This document shows, piece after piece, positions 34,716-43,293 of a stretch of DNA of 64,000 nucleotides. Position numbers and translations under genes: made by a program. A model generated the notes under the pieces. That model saw only the letters and a list, made by a program, of their open reading frames with translations, did not search any database and had not been told where the DNA came from. The DNA comes from XN24 sp047921455. Its GTDB lineage: Bacteria > Pseudomonadota > Gammaproteobacteria > Steroidobacterales > XN24. The stretch covers positions 42,342 through 106,341 of the forward strand of contig JBLRWC010000003.1 of the NCBI GenBank assembly GCA_047921455.1. The letters are read 5' to 3'. The first letter of the stretch is position 1. Every line of letters starts with the position of its first letter.

Positions 34716-37130
34716 TCAAACGTCGAGATTTGCCACCGTCAAGGCGTTCTTCTCGATAAATTCGCGGCGCGGCTCCACATGGTCGCCCATCAACGTCGTG
34801 AAAATATCGTCGGCGGCCACCGCATCCTCGATCCTTACCTGCATCAGGCGCCGCGTCTCCGGGTTCACCGTCGTGTCCCACAGCTGCGCGGGATTCATTT
34901 CGCCCAGCCCCTTGTAGCGCTGGATGGCCTGGCCCTTGCGCGCTTCCGCCATCAGCCATTCGACGGCCTCGCGAAAGCTGGTGATCGCCTGGCGCTTTTC
35001 CCCGCGCATCACGTAGGCCCCTTCGCCAACGAGATCGGCGAGCTCCGCACCCAGGCCAGCGATCCGGCGATACTCGGCCGACTCAAAAAATTCCCGTTGC
35101 AGGAGGCGCAGCGACTCGACGCCGTGGTAACGGCGACTGACACGAATCTCCCAGCCCGCCTTGTCGGCCTCGTGCACGAGCGATAACTCGTACCGCGGCG
35201 CTTCCGGCGGCCCTTTCAGTCGCTGCGCGAAGGTCTTCATCCAGGCATCCACGCGACCCAGGTCGTCCAGCTCCGAGCCCTTCAGCGGCTCGCTGTAGAG
35301 CAATTGCTCCAGCACGCGCTCATCGTAGCGCCGGCCCAGCCGGTGAATGATCGCCATGACCTCAGTATATTTCTTAACCAGCGTCTCAAGGCCCGGCCCC
35401 TGGAGCGGCGGCGCATCCGGAGCGAGGTAGAGCGCGGCACCGTCCAGCGCCATGCTGGAAAGATAGGCGATCAGTTCAGCATCATCCTTTACATAATGCT
35501 CCTGCTTGCCCTTCTTGATCTTGTACAGTGGCGGCTGGGCGATATAAATATGCCCGCGCTCGATCAATACCGGCATCTGGCGATAGAAAAACGTCAGCAA
35601 CAGGGTGCGAATGTGCGAGCCATCCACATCAGCGTCGGTCATGATGATGATGCGGTGGTAGCGCAACTTGTCGACGTTGAATTCCTCGCGACCGATCCCG
35701 CAACCCAGCGCGGTGATGAGCGTCCCGACCTCGGCCGACGACAACATCTTGTCGAAGCGCGCCTTCTCGACGTTCAGGATCTTGCCCTTGAGCGGCAGGA
35801 TCGCCTGCGTGCGCCGATCGCGACCCTGCTTGGCGGAACCGCCGGCGGAGTCGCCCTCGACGAGGAACAGCTCGGACAACGCGGGATCCTTCTCCTGGCA
35901 ATCGGCCAGCTTGCCCGGCAAACCAGCGATATCGAGCGCGCCCTTGCGACGGGTCATTTCACGCGCCTTGCGCGCAGCCTCGCGGGCGCGGGCCGCGTCG
36001 ATCAGCTTGCCGACGATCGCCTTGGCATCTGCGGGCTTTTCCAGCAGAAACTCCTCGAGCTTCTCCGCCATCAGGGACTCGACGACCGCCTTGACCTCCG
36101 AGGAGACCAGCTTTTCCTTGGTCTGCGAGGAAAACTTCGGGTCCGGCACCTTGACTGACAACACCGCCGTCATGCCTTCGCGGGCATCGTCGCCCGTCGT
36201 GCTGACCTTTTCCTTGCGCGCTATATTCTCGCGCTCGATGTACCCGTTCAGGGTTCGGGTCAGTGCCGTCCGGAAACCGGCGAGATGGGTCCCGCCGTCA
36301 CGCTGCGGAATCGTGTTTGTGAAGCAGAACATGCTTTCCTGGTAGGAGTCGTTCCACTGCATCGCGACCTCGACGAGAATGCCGTCGCGCTCGTTCTGAA
36401 AGTAGAAAACTGACGGATGAACCGGGGTCTTGTTGCGATTCAGGTGCTCGACGAATGCGCGGATGCCGCCCTCGTACTCGAACACGTCCTCCTGGCCGTC
36501 GCGCTCGTCCTGCAAAACGATGCGCACACCGGAGTTGAGGAACGACAGTTCGCGCAGCCGCTTGGCGAGGATATCGTAGTGAAAATCGATGTTGCTGAAG
36601 ATATCCGCGCTGGGTTTGAAGCGAATCACCGTGCCACTGCGCTGCGTCTCGCCAGTAGTCTTGAGATCGTAAAGTGGCTTGCCCATGCGGTATTCCTGCC
36701 GATGGACCTGGCCGTCGCGATAAATCGTCAGGTCGAGGTGCTCCGACAAGGCGTTGACGACGGACACGCCGACGCCGTGTAACCCGCCCGAGACCTTGTA
36801 GGAATTGTCATCGAACTTACCGCCCGCATGCAGGACGGTCATGATCACCTGGGCCGCGGAACAACCTTCGTCCGGGTGCATATCGACAGGAATACCACGA
36901 CCATCATCGGAAACCGATACCGACTCGTCGGGATGAATCACCACCGTCACGGTGGAGCAATGCCCCGCCAACGCCTCGTCGATGGAGTTATCCACCACCT
37001 CGAACACCATATGATGCAAGCCGGTGCCATCATCCGTGTCACCGATATACATCCCCGGGCGCTTGCGAACAGCATCCAAGCCCTTGAGAACTTTGATGTT
37101 CCTGGAATCGTAAGTCGGTTTATCCGTCAT
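34716..37130 (-). CDS. gyrB: DNA gyrase subunit B
   Basis: ATPase and TOPRIM subunit of gyrase, which introduces negative supercoils. The 804 residues match E. coli exactly in length. GLDAVRKRPGMYIGDT at the N-terminus, the GHKL ATP-binding DDGRGIP and GGLHGVGVSVVNALS, the TOPRIM EGDSAGGSAKQGRDR and DADVDGSHIRTLLLTFFYR, and the C-terminal QRYKGLGEMNPAQLWDTTVNP are all visible. It includes the insert typical of gammaproteobacterial GyrB (about residues 560-730). It follows recF by 30 bases in the dnaA-dnaN-recF-gyrB order. Confidence 0.99.
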   Translation of the reverse strand: MTDKPTYDSRNIKVLKGLDAVRKRPGMYIGDTDDGTGLHHMVFEVVDNSIDEALAGHCSTVTVVIHPDESVSVSDDGRGIPVDMHPDEGCSAAQVIMTVLHAGGKFDDNSYKVSGGLHGVGVSVVNALSEHLDLTIYRDGQVHRQEYRMGKPLYDLKTTGETQRSGTVIRFKPSADIFSNIDFHYDILAKRLRELSFLNSGVRIVLQDERDGQEDVFEYEGGIRAFVEHLNRNKTPVHPSVFYFQNERDGILVEVAMQWNDSYQESMFCFTNTIPQRDGGTHLAGFRTALTRTLNGYIERENIARKEKVSTTGDDAREGMTAVLSVKVPDPKFSSQTKEKLVSSEVKAVVESLMAEKLEEFLLEKPADAKAIVGKLIDAARAREAARKAREMTRRKGALDIAGLPGKLADCQEKDPALSELFLVEGDSAGGSAKQGRDRRTQAILPLKGKILNVEKARFDKMLSSAEVGTLITALGCGIGREEFNVDKLRYHRIIIMTDADVDGSHIRTLLLTFFYRQMPVLIERGHIYIAQPPLYKIKKGKQEHYVKDDAELIAYLSSMALDGAALYLAPDAPPLQGPGLETLVKKYTEVMAIIHRLGRRYDERVLEQLLYSEPLKGSELDDLGRVDAWMKTFAQRLKGPPEAPRYELSLVHEADKAGWEIRVSRRYHGVESLRLLQREFFESAEYRRIAGLGAELADLVGEGAYVMRGEKRQAITSFREAVEWLMAEARKGQAIQRYKGLGEMNPAQLWDTTVNPETRRLMQVRIEDAVAADDIFTTLMGDHVEPRREFIEKNALTVANLDV

Positions 37131-37160
37131 GGTGTCTGATAGCCCGCGTAAATCGGATAA

Positions 37161-38219
37161 TTATACCACTTGGCGGACTTTTCCTTGTTCCACGTGAAAC
37201 GTCCGCGCGGCATTCACACTGGGCACGGCCTTGGCGTCCAGTGCGGTGAGAAAAACCTGGAACGGCAACTCGTCGATCAGCGACAACAACCGCTCGGCGC
37301 GTTCGGCATCGAGTTCGGCGACGGGATCGTCCACCAGCAGGACGGCCCGCTCTCCCCATAACGCAGCCAGCTGGCGCGCCTGCCCCAGCACCATCGCCGC
37401 CGCCACCAGTTTCTGTTGCCCCCGCGACACCCAGCCGCGCGCCTTGTGGTCGTCCAGGGAGACGGCCAGGTCAGCTCGATGCGGGCCGATCTGCGTCATG
37501 CCCGCCCGCCGGTCTTTGTCGCGATGCGCCGCCAGCGCCTCGGCCAGGTCCTGCCCCGCCGGATGTCCCGGCCGATATTCCAAGACCAGTTCTGCGCCAA
37601 GCAAGCGTGCTGCGGCATCGCGTACCGGCGCCTGCAGAGCAGCGACCGTCTCGCGCCTGAAGCGATCCAGTGCGGCACCGTTCTCCGCCAGCGCGCGTTC
37701 CCACGCGATAATGGGTCCCTCGCCCTGCCGGCCCTTGAGCGCTGCGTTTCTTTGTCGCAGCGCCCGCTGGTAATCCCGCCAGGCGTCCAGGAACCCTGGT
37801 TTCACGTGGAACGTCGCCCAATCCAGGTATCGCCGTCGTTCCCCTGGTCCCTCCTGGACCAACCGGTGAACCTCCGGATCCATTAACTGCACTGGCAGCA
37901 GCCCCGCCAACTGGGCCAGTTGCGTTATCGGCTCACCCCCCGCGCGCGCGCTCCAGGTCCCCCGCCCCGCCTCAACTCCGAGCACGCGCCCGTCGGCCAG
38001 CCGTCCGACCACCCGCAAACATTCGCCGCCTTCCCTGATCATGGCTTCCCGGCGAGCGGTCCGAAACGATCGACCGCGTCCCAGCAAAAAAATCGCCTCG
38101 AGCAAGCTGGTCTTGCCCGAGGCGTTCTTGCCGATCACCAGGTTCATGCCCGGCGCAGGATCCAACGCCGCCTGTTCGAAACAACGAAGGCCCGATATCG
38201 CCAGGCTTGCCAGCCCCAT
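37161..38219 (-). CDS. recF: DNA replication and repair protein RecF
   Basis: SMC-like ATPase that loads RecA at gaps with RecO and RecR. The 352 residues begin MGLASLAISGLRCFEQAALDP. Walker A is GKNASGKTSLLEAI, the signature region is SRGQQKLVAAAMVLGQA, and Walker B is VLLVDDPVAELDAERAERLL. The start ATG lies 8 bases after the dnaN stop; a longer frame reaching into dnaN is rejected because the family begins at this Met. Confidence 0.97.
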   Translation of the reverse strand: MGLASLAISGLRCFEQAALDPAPGMNLVIGKNASGKTSLLEAIFLLGRGRSFRTARREAMIREGGECLRVVGRLADGRVLGVEAGRGTWSARAGGEPITQLAQLAGLLPVQLMDPEVHRLVQEGPGERRRYLDWATFHVKPGFLDAWRDYQRALRQRNAALKGRQGEGPIIAWERALAENGAALDRFRRETVAALQAPVRDAAARLLGAELVLEYRPGHPAGQDLAEALAAHRDKDRRAGMTQIGPHRADLAVSLDDHKARGWVSRGQQKLVAAAMVLGQARQLAALWGERAVLLVDDPVAELDAERAERLLSLIDELPFQVFLTALDAKAVPSVNAARTFHVEQGKVRQVV

Positions 38220-38227
38220 GCAGCGCT

Positions 38228-39328
38228 CTACAGTCGCATCGGCATCACGACATACTTGCAGTCCCGCCGCTCCGGATCCTGGATCAGGCAACTGCTTGCC
38301 GCGTCCCTGAACTCCAATCTGACGGTTTCAGCCTCGAGGGCCCGCAGGGCCGCGATCAGGTATTCGACGTTAAAACCGATTTCCATCTCGGCGCCGTCGT
38401 ATTGCACCTCGATCTCTTCCTCGGCTTCTTCCTGCTCGGGATTGTGCGCCTGTACCGTCACGGTGCCCGGCTTGAGCGTCACCCGCACACCCTTGTATTT
38501 TTCGTTAGCGAGAATCCTGATCCGGTTCAAGCCATCGGCCAGCTGGACACGATCAGCCAGCATCGGCGCTTCGCTTTCCTTCGGGATCACCCGGTCATAG
38601 TCAGGAAAGCGGCCGTCGATCAGCTTCGAGGTCAAACGTATACCGCCCAGCTCGACCCGCAGGTGGTTGGTGCCGATCTCGAGCGTACAATCGCCGTCTT
38701 CGCGAATGAGTCTTTGCAACTCCAGTACGCCCTTGCGCGGCAGGATGACCTGCTGGGGAGATGCGTCCGCATCACCCGCGGTAAGTTCACACATCGCCAG
38801 GCGATGCCCGTCCGTCGCGACGCTGCGCACCAACGGACCCGCGACTTCCAGCAACATGCCGTTCAGGTAGTAACGGACATCCTGGTTGGCCATGGAGAAC
38901 TGGGTCTTCTCAATCAGGCGACGTAGCTGGTTTTGGGGCAGGGTAACCTTCTGTTGTGAATGAATATCTTCCACCGTCGGGAATTCGGTGGCCGGCAGTG
39001 TCGACAGGGTGAAACGACTCCGGCCCGACCGCACAGTGACCTTGTCGCCCGACAGGCTGAAACTCACTGCCGCTCCATCCGGTAATGCCCGGCAGATATC
39101 AAGCAGCTTCCTGGCCGGCACGGTGATTTCGCCGCCCTTGTCCACCTGCACATCCACGGTTGCAACCAGCTCGACCTCAAGGTCCGTGGCTGTTACGGAC
39201 AAACTCGTCCCACTTTCGGCAACCAAGAGGATGTTTGCGAGTACCGGCATTGTCTGGCGACGTTCCACCACGCCGATCACGGCCTGGAGGGGCTCGAGGA
39301 GAGTTTCTCTGGGAGCGCTGAACTTCAT
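38228..39328 (-). CDS. dnaN: DNA polymerase III sliding clamp (beta)
   Basis: Ring-shaped processivity factor, 366 residues, identical in length to E. coli DnaN. It begins MKFSAPRETLLEPLQAVIGVVERRQTMPVLANILL. The three clamp domains are recognisable, with GYFP-equivalent GRFPDYDRVIPKE and the C-terminal YVVMPMRL, where partner proteins bind. The gene is separated from dnaA by a 216-base AT-rich region carrying DnaA boxes. Confidence 0.99.
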   Translation of the reverse strand: MKFSAPRETLLEPLQAVIGVVERRQTMPVLANILLVAESGTSLSVTATDLEVELVATVDVQVDKGGEITVPARKLLDICRALPDGAAVSFSLSGDKVTVRSGRSRFTLSTLPATEFPTVEDIHSQQKVTLPQNQLRRLIEKTQFSMANQDVRYYLNGMLLEVAGPLVRSVATDGHRLAMCELTAGDADASPQQVILPRKGVLELQRLIREDGDCTLEIGTNHLRVELGGIRLTSKLIDGRFPDYDRVIPKESEAPMLADRVQLADGLNRIRILANEKYKGVRVTLKPGTVTVQAHNPEQEEAEEEIEVQYDGAEMEIGFNVEYLIAALRALEAETVRLEFRDAASSCLIQDPERRDCKYVVMPMRL

Positions 39329-39349
39329 CGTTCCACCTGTTAACTATTA

Positions 39350-39544
39350 GTGTTAGATATATAGAGATCTGTTGTTACTGTTACTAAGCAAGCTGGTTTC
39401 TGTGGATAACTTATTTTTTATGTTTATTTACAGTCAGTTACGTTGACACGAACTCTGTTGCTCAAGCCCCTTCAACGACCCGTATAGCCTGTGGATGGCC
39501 TGTGGACAGTTTCGTGCCTGAAAGTTATCCACGACTTATCCACA
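39350..39544. other. oriC: Probable chromosomal replication origin (oriC) between dnaA and dnaN
   Basis: The region holds several DnaA boxes. A perfect TTATCCACA lies at 39536-39544 (plus strand) and another at 39401-39409 (minus strand). A one-mismatch TTATCCACG is at 39525-39533, and weaker TGTGGATGG and TGTGGACAG sit at 39490-39498 and 39501-39509. Directly beside the minus-strand box is an almost pure A/T stretch of 20 bases (39411-39430), a candidate DNA-unwinding element in an otherwise GC-rich genome. The dnaN promoter must also lie here. Confidence 0.75.
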
Positions 39545-40900
39545 TCAAGCCGTCAGGGTTCTCAACAAGTTTGCATAGTCTTCCCGCACCCGCATATCGG
39601 TTTCGCGCAACGCCTTGATTCGTTTGCACGCGTGCAGCACCGTGGTGTGATCTTTGCCACCGAAAGCCTCGCCGATCTCCGGGTAACTGCGTTCCGTCAA
39701 TTCTTTCGCCAGCGACATCGCCACCTGGCGCGGCCGAGCGACCGCGCGGTTGCGGCGTTTCGACATCAGGTCCGCGACACGAATCTTGTAATACTGGGCG
39801 ACCGTTTTCTGGATATTTTCGATGGTCACGAGGCGGTCCTGCAGGGACAGCAGGTCGCCGAGGGCTTTTTTGGCGAAATCGAGCGTGATCTCCCGGTCCA
39901 GGAAACGCGACGTGGCGATGACTCGACGCAGCGCTCCTTCGAGCTCGCGCACATTGGAACGGATCCGCTTGGCGATCAGGAAAGCGACTTCCGAAGGCAA
40001 CGTTACCCCCTCGAAACTCGCTTTTTTCATCAGGATGGCCACGCTGGTTTCAAGTTCCGGGGCCTCGATGGCGACCGTCAGGCCCCAGCCAAAACGCGTT
40101 TTCAGCCGGTCTTCGAGGCCGTCGACCTCTTTTGGATACCGATCGCACGACAGCACAATCTGCTGGCGTTCTTCGAACAGGGCGTTGAACGTGTGGAAGA
40201 ATTCTTCCTGGGAACGCTCCTTGCCGGCAAAAAACTGGATATCGTCGATCAGCAGAGCGTTCAGAGAGCGGTAGCTGCGCTTGAATTCATCGATCCGGTT
40301 GTTCTGCAGCGCGCGCACCATATCGCTGACAAACCGCTCCGAGTGAACATAGGCCACCCGCGCGCCCGGGTTCTCGTTAAGAATACTGTTGCCGATGGCA
40401 TGCATCAGGTGCGTCTTGCCGAGACCGACGCCGCCATACAGGAACAGCGGGTTGTACGAACCACCCGGATTGGCGGCGACCTGGAACGCGCCCGCCCGCG
40501 CGAGCTGGTTGCTTTTACCTTCCACAAAACTGTCAAAGGTGAAGTCGGGGTTCAGGCGCGCGCCGGTCACGAAATCGCTGCGCGGCGGCGGCGCCAGCCC
40601 GGGCCATTGCTTGGCCTGGGCCGGTGGCGGCGTGGGCGCGGCGCTCCCCGCCACGGCCCGGGTACCGACGTCAATCGAGATCTCGACCGGCCCGGAACCG
40701 CTGGCGGTTTCCCCGCTCAGTTCCCGGATCCGGTCGAGACAATTCTGCTGCAACCAGGTGACGACATAAGGGTTCGGCGCGAGCAAACGCAAGGTATCGC
40801 CTTCGCTGACCGCATGCAAAGGCGCCACGTAAATATTGAACTGTTCCGATGACAGTTCGTTGCGAAGCTTGTTGAGGCAATGGTGCCAGTCGGCCGCCAC
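39545..40900 (-). CDS. dnaA: Chromosomal replication initiator DnaA
   Basis: AAA+ initiator of replication, 451 residues. Domain I spans about 1-85, a Pro/Ala-rich linker follows, and the ATPase carries FDSFVEGKSNQLA, Walker A YGGVGLGKTHLMHAIGN and Walker B ALLIDDIQFFAGKERSQEEFFHTFN. Domain IV has the DNA-binding signature GEAFGGKDHTTVLHACKRI. It opens the dnaA-dnaN-recF-gyrB unit. A DnaA box 62 bases upstream may autoregulate it. Confidence 0.99.
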   Translation of the reverse strand: MAADWHHCLNKLRNELSSEQFNIYVAPLHAVSEGDTLRLLAPNPYVVTWLQQNCLDRIRELSGETASGSGPVEISIDVGTRAVAGSAAPTPPPAQAKQWPGLAPPPRSDFVTGARLNPDFTFDSFVEGKSNQLARAGAFQVAANPGGSYNPLFLYGGVGLGKTHLMHAIGNSILNENPGARVAYVHSERFVSDMVRALQNNRIDEFKRSYRSLNALLIDDIQFFAGKERSQEEFFHTFNALFEERQQIVLSCDRYPKEVDGLEDRLKTRFGWGLTVAIEAPELETSVAILMKKASFEGVTLPSEVAFLIAKRIRSNVRELEGALRRVIATSRFLDREITLDFAKKALGDLLSLQDRLVTIENIQKTVAQYYKIRVADLMSKRRNRAVARPRQVAMSLAKELTERSYPEIGEAFGGKDHTTVLHACKRIKALRETDMRVREDYANLLRTLTA

Positions 40901-40961
40901 GGTGCGTCCTGCGTTGGAGGGCTGCAGAGGAAGTTCCGCAGTCTATATTGCCCGGCCCGAG

Positions 40962-40970
40962 TTATCCACA
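40962..40970 (+). promoter_or_regulatory. Perfect DnaA box upstream of dnaA
   Basis: TTATCCACA lies 62 bases before the dnaA start codon. It may mediate DnaA autorepression or be part of a bipartite origin together with the dnaA-dnaN boxes. Confidence 0.7.
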
Positions 40971-41004
40971 GGCAGACCCCGGACCCGGCCGGCGCCGGAT
41001 TGTG

Positions 41005-41033
41005 TTGACACGTCACGGCGCCCCGCGTACGAT
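41005..41033 (+). promoter_or_regulatory. Sigma-70 promoter pointing toward the missing rpmH
   Basis: TTGACA (41005-41010) is a perfect -35 hexamer, followed by a 17-base spacer and TACGAT (41028-41033). It points rightward into the assembly gap, exactly where the rpmH-rnpA operon starts in related genomes. A GC-rich imperfect hairpin follows at about 41046-41072. Confidence 0.65.
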
Positions 41034-41091
41034 TTCCCGTCTTTTTGGCAGGCGCCCCTTGGGGCCTGCTGCCCGCATCTCTCGGACGGAA

Positions 41092-41191
41092 NNNNNNNNN
41101 NNNNNNNNNNNNNNNNNNNNNNNNNNNNNNNNNNNNNNNNNNNNNNNNNNNNNNNNNNNNNNNNNNNNNNNNNNNNNNNNNNNNNNNNNNN
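41092..41191. other. Assembly gap (100 N)
   Basis: Exactly 100 N, the convention for a scaffold gap of unknown size. In this conserved neighbourhood the missing sequence should contain rpmH (ribosomal protein L34), rnpA (RNase P protein) and the 5' end of yidD, which needs roughly 500-600 bases or more. Confidence 0.98.
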
Positions 41192-41436
41192 TTTTACTGA
41201 TTCGCGGCTATCAACTGCTGCTGAGCCCGTGGCTTGGCAACAATTGCCGCTTCCAGCCGACCTGTTCCGGGTATGCCATCGAAGCCGTGCGGACCCATGG
41301 CGTCTGGCGCGGCTTGTGGCTGTCGGCTCGCCGCGTCGGGCGTTGTCATCCATGGGGCGGCCAGGGTTACGACCCCGTGCCGCCATGCTCCCGCATCGAC
41401 GGGTCGCCTGAGGAGTTGCGGAAAACGCATGGATAA
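41192..41436 (+). CDS. yidD: Membrane protein insertion efficiency factor YidD, 5' truncated by gap
   Basis: Small membrane-associated factor that helps YidC-dependent insertion. About 80 residues remain after the gap: LLIRGYQLLLSPWLGNNCRFQPTCSGYAIEAVRTHGVWRGLW, then RRVGRCHPWGGQGYDPVP. The paired Cys (NNCRFQPTCS) and CHPWG are family hallmarks. Only the first few residues are missing. The stop overlaps the yidC start (8 bases), matching the usual rnpA-yidD-yidC coupling. Confidence 0.93.
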
Positions 41437-43123
41437 CCAGCGAGTATTTCTCTGGGCCGCACTGGCCGCGTTGGTATGGCTCAACTATATGGCCTTCGTC
41501 CAGTACCAGCGGCCTGCCCCGGCGCCGGTGGAAACCACGGATTCGCGCGGCGTGCCCGCGGTGCCCGAAGACACGACGACGCCAGCCTTGCCGGACGCCT
41601 CGGCCGTGCCCGGCATCTCCGCAGACCAGGATATTCCGCCGCCGCCGGGGCTGAGTGATACGACCCACGCTGCCCCCCGCGACACGATTGCGCCGGCCGA
41701 GCGGCGGGTTCGTATTTCGACCGATGTGCTGGAAATGGAGCTGTCGCTGCGTGGCGGTGACCTGGTCAAGGCCTTGTTGCCTCGCTACCCCGTGCACAAG
41801 AACCAGCCCGATGTGCCGGTGCAATTGCTCGATCCCTCGCCGGACAACCGCTATATCCTGCGCACCGGCTTGACCTCGACCACGCCGGAAACTTCGACAC
41901 GGCCGGACACGCTGTTCGTGGCGCCGGCGATGGAATTCCGTCTCGAGTCGGGCCAGGACGTACTCGAGGTACCGCTCACGGCCATGCTCGAGAACGGCGT
42001 CACCGTCACCAAGACCTATCGGTTCCGGCGGGGCAGCTACGCGATCGAGGTCGAGCAACAGATCAGCAACGACGGCGAGTCGCCCTGGACGGGCGCCAGC
42101 TACCTGCAACTCCGGCGCCTGCATGAGCCGCCCGCCCGCAGCATGATGAACGTGGAAAGCTACTCGTTCCGCGGCCCGGTGACGTTCGACGGCGAAAAGT
42201 ACGACAAGCAGAATGTCGGCGACCTCACCAGGACACGGCTCGAGTACACCACGGACAGTGGCTGGCTGGCGTCGATCCAGCACCATTTTCTCGCGGCCGT
42301 GGTGCCGAGCGGCCGTGCGCAGTTCACCGCGTCGGCCTCGCCCGACAGCACCTACACACTGACGGCGGTGCGCATGCCGACGGCCATCGCGCCCGGCCAG
42401 TCCGGCAGCTTTTCGGACCAGTTGTTTGTCGGCCCGAAGCTGCAAGACCAGCTCGAAGCAACCGCGGATAAATTGCGGCTTACCGTGGACTACGGTTGGC
42501 TGACCATCATTTCCCAGCCGCTGTTCTGGGTGCTGAACAAGATCCACGGCGTGGTCGGCAATTGGGGCTGGTCCATCATCCTGTTGACCATCCTCATCAA
42601 GGCGGTGTTCTACAAGCTGTCCGAGACCAGCGGCAAGTCCATGGCCAAGATGCGCAAGCTGCAGCCGCGCATGAAATCCTTGCAGGAGCGTTACGCCGAC
42701 GATCGCCAGAAGCTGTCGCAGGCGATGATGGAGCTGTACAAGAAGGAAAAAGTGAACCCCGCCGCGGGTTGTCTGCCCATCCTGGTGCAGATGCCGGTGT
42801 TTTTGGCGCTCTACTGGGTGCTGCTCGAAAGCGTCGAAATGCGCCAGGCGCCGTTCATGCTGTGGATCACCGATTTGTCGGTGCGCGACCCGTACTTCAT
42901 TCTGCCCCTGCTGATGGGCGCGACGATGTTCATTCAGCAGAAGTTGAACCCCGCGCCGCCGGATCCGATGCAGGCGAAGATCATGCAGATCCTGCCGATC
43001 GTGTTCACGGTGTTTTTCGCCTTCTTCCCCGCCGGACTGGTGCTGTACTGGTTTGTGAATAACCTGCTGGCCATCACGCAACAGTGGCATATCAACCGCG
43101 TCGTGGAGCGAGGCGGCTACTAG
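41429..43123 (+). CDS. yidC: Membrane protein insertase YidC
   Basis: Inner-membrane insertase and foldase, 564 residues. An N-terminal helix (VFLWAALAALVWLNYMAFVQY), a Pro/Thr-rich linker, a large periplasmic beta-supersandwich (about 90-340) and five C-terminal helices are visible. The conserved core contains NWGWSIILLTILIKAVFY, the cytoplasmic KMRKLQPRMKSLQERYADDRQKLSQAMMELYKKEKVNPAAGCLPILVQMPVF region, and NNLLAITQQWHINR. ATG 41429 lies inside yidD. mnmE follows after 170 bases, which contain no recognisable gene. Confidence 0.98.
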   Translation: MDNQRVFLWAALAALVWLNYMAFVQYQRPAPAPVETTDSRGVPAVPEDTTTPALPDASAVPGISADQDIPPPPGLSDTTHAAPRDTIAPAERRVRISTDVLEMELSLRGGDLVKALLPRYPVHKNQPDVPVQLLDPSPDNRYILRTGLTSTTPETSTRPDTLFVAPAMEFRLESGQDVLEVPLTAMLENGVTVTKTYRFRRGSYAIEVEQQISNDGESPWTGASYLQLRRLHEPPARSMMNVESYSFRGPVTFDGEKYDKQNVGDLTRTRLEYTTDSGWLASIQHHFLAAVVPSGRAQFTASASPDSTYTLTAVRMPTAIAPGQSGSFSDQLFVGPKLQDQLEATADKLRLTVDYGWLTIISQPLFWVLNKIHGVVGNWGWSIILLTILIKAVFYKLSETSGKSMAKMRKLQPRMKSLQERYADDRQKLSQAMMELYKKEKVNPAAGCLPILVQMPVFLALYWVLLESVEMRQAPFMLWITDLSVRDPYFILPLLMGATMFIQQKLNPAPPDPMQAKIMQILPIVFTVFFAFFPAGLVLYWFVNNLLAITQQWHINRVVERGGY

Positions 43124-43293
43124 GCGGGTTGGCACTGCGCGTCAACAGGTGATCGGCGTCGATCCCGGTGGCCGGCTGAGCCGTCCCAGCAGTGAATTTC
43201 CCATGGCGCCAGTGAATTGAATGCGTTCCCCGGTCATCGTTGCTCCTTGTGTCGCTGGCCATGCTGGTCGGCGGAAAAATCACAACAACAGCC

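Noticed and set aside
40943..43135. Long minus-strand open frame running through the N gap and opposite yidC
   Set aside because: It is antisense to yidC and includes the unknown bases; it has no protein-like composition or family pattern.
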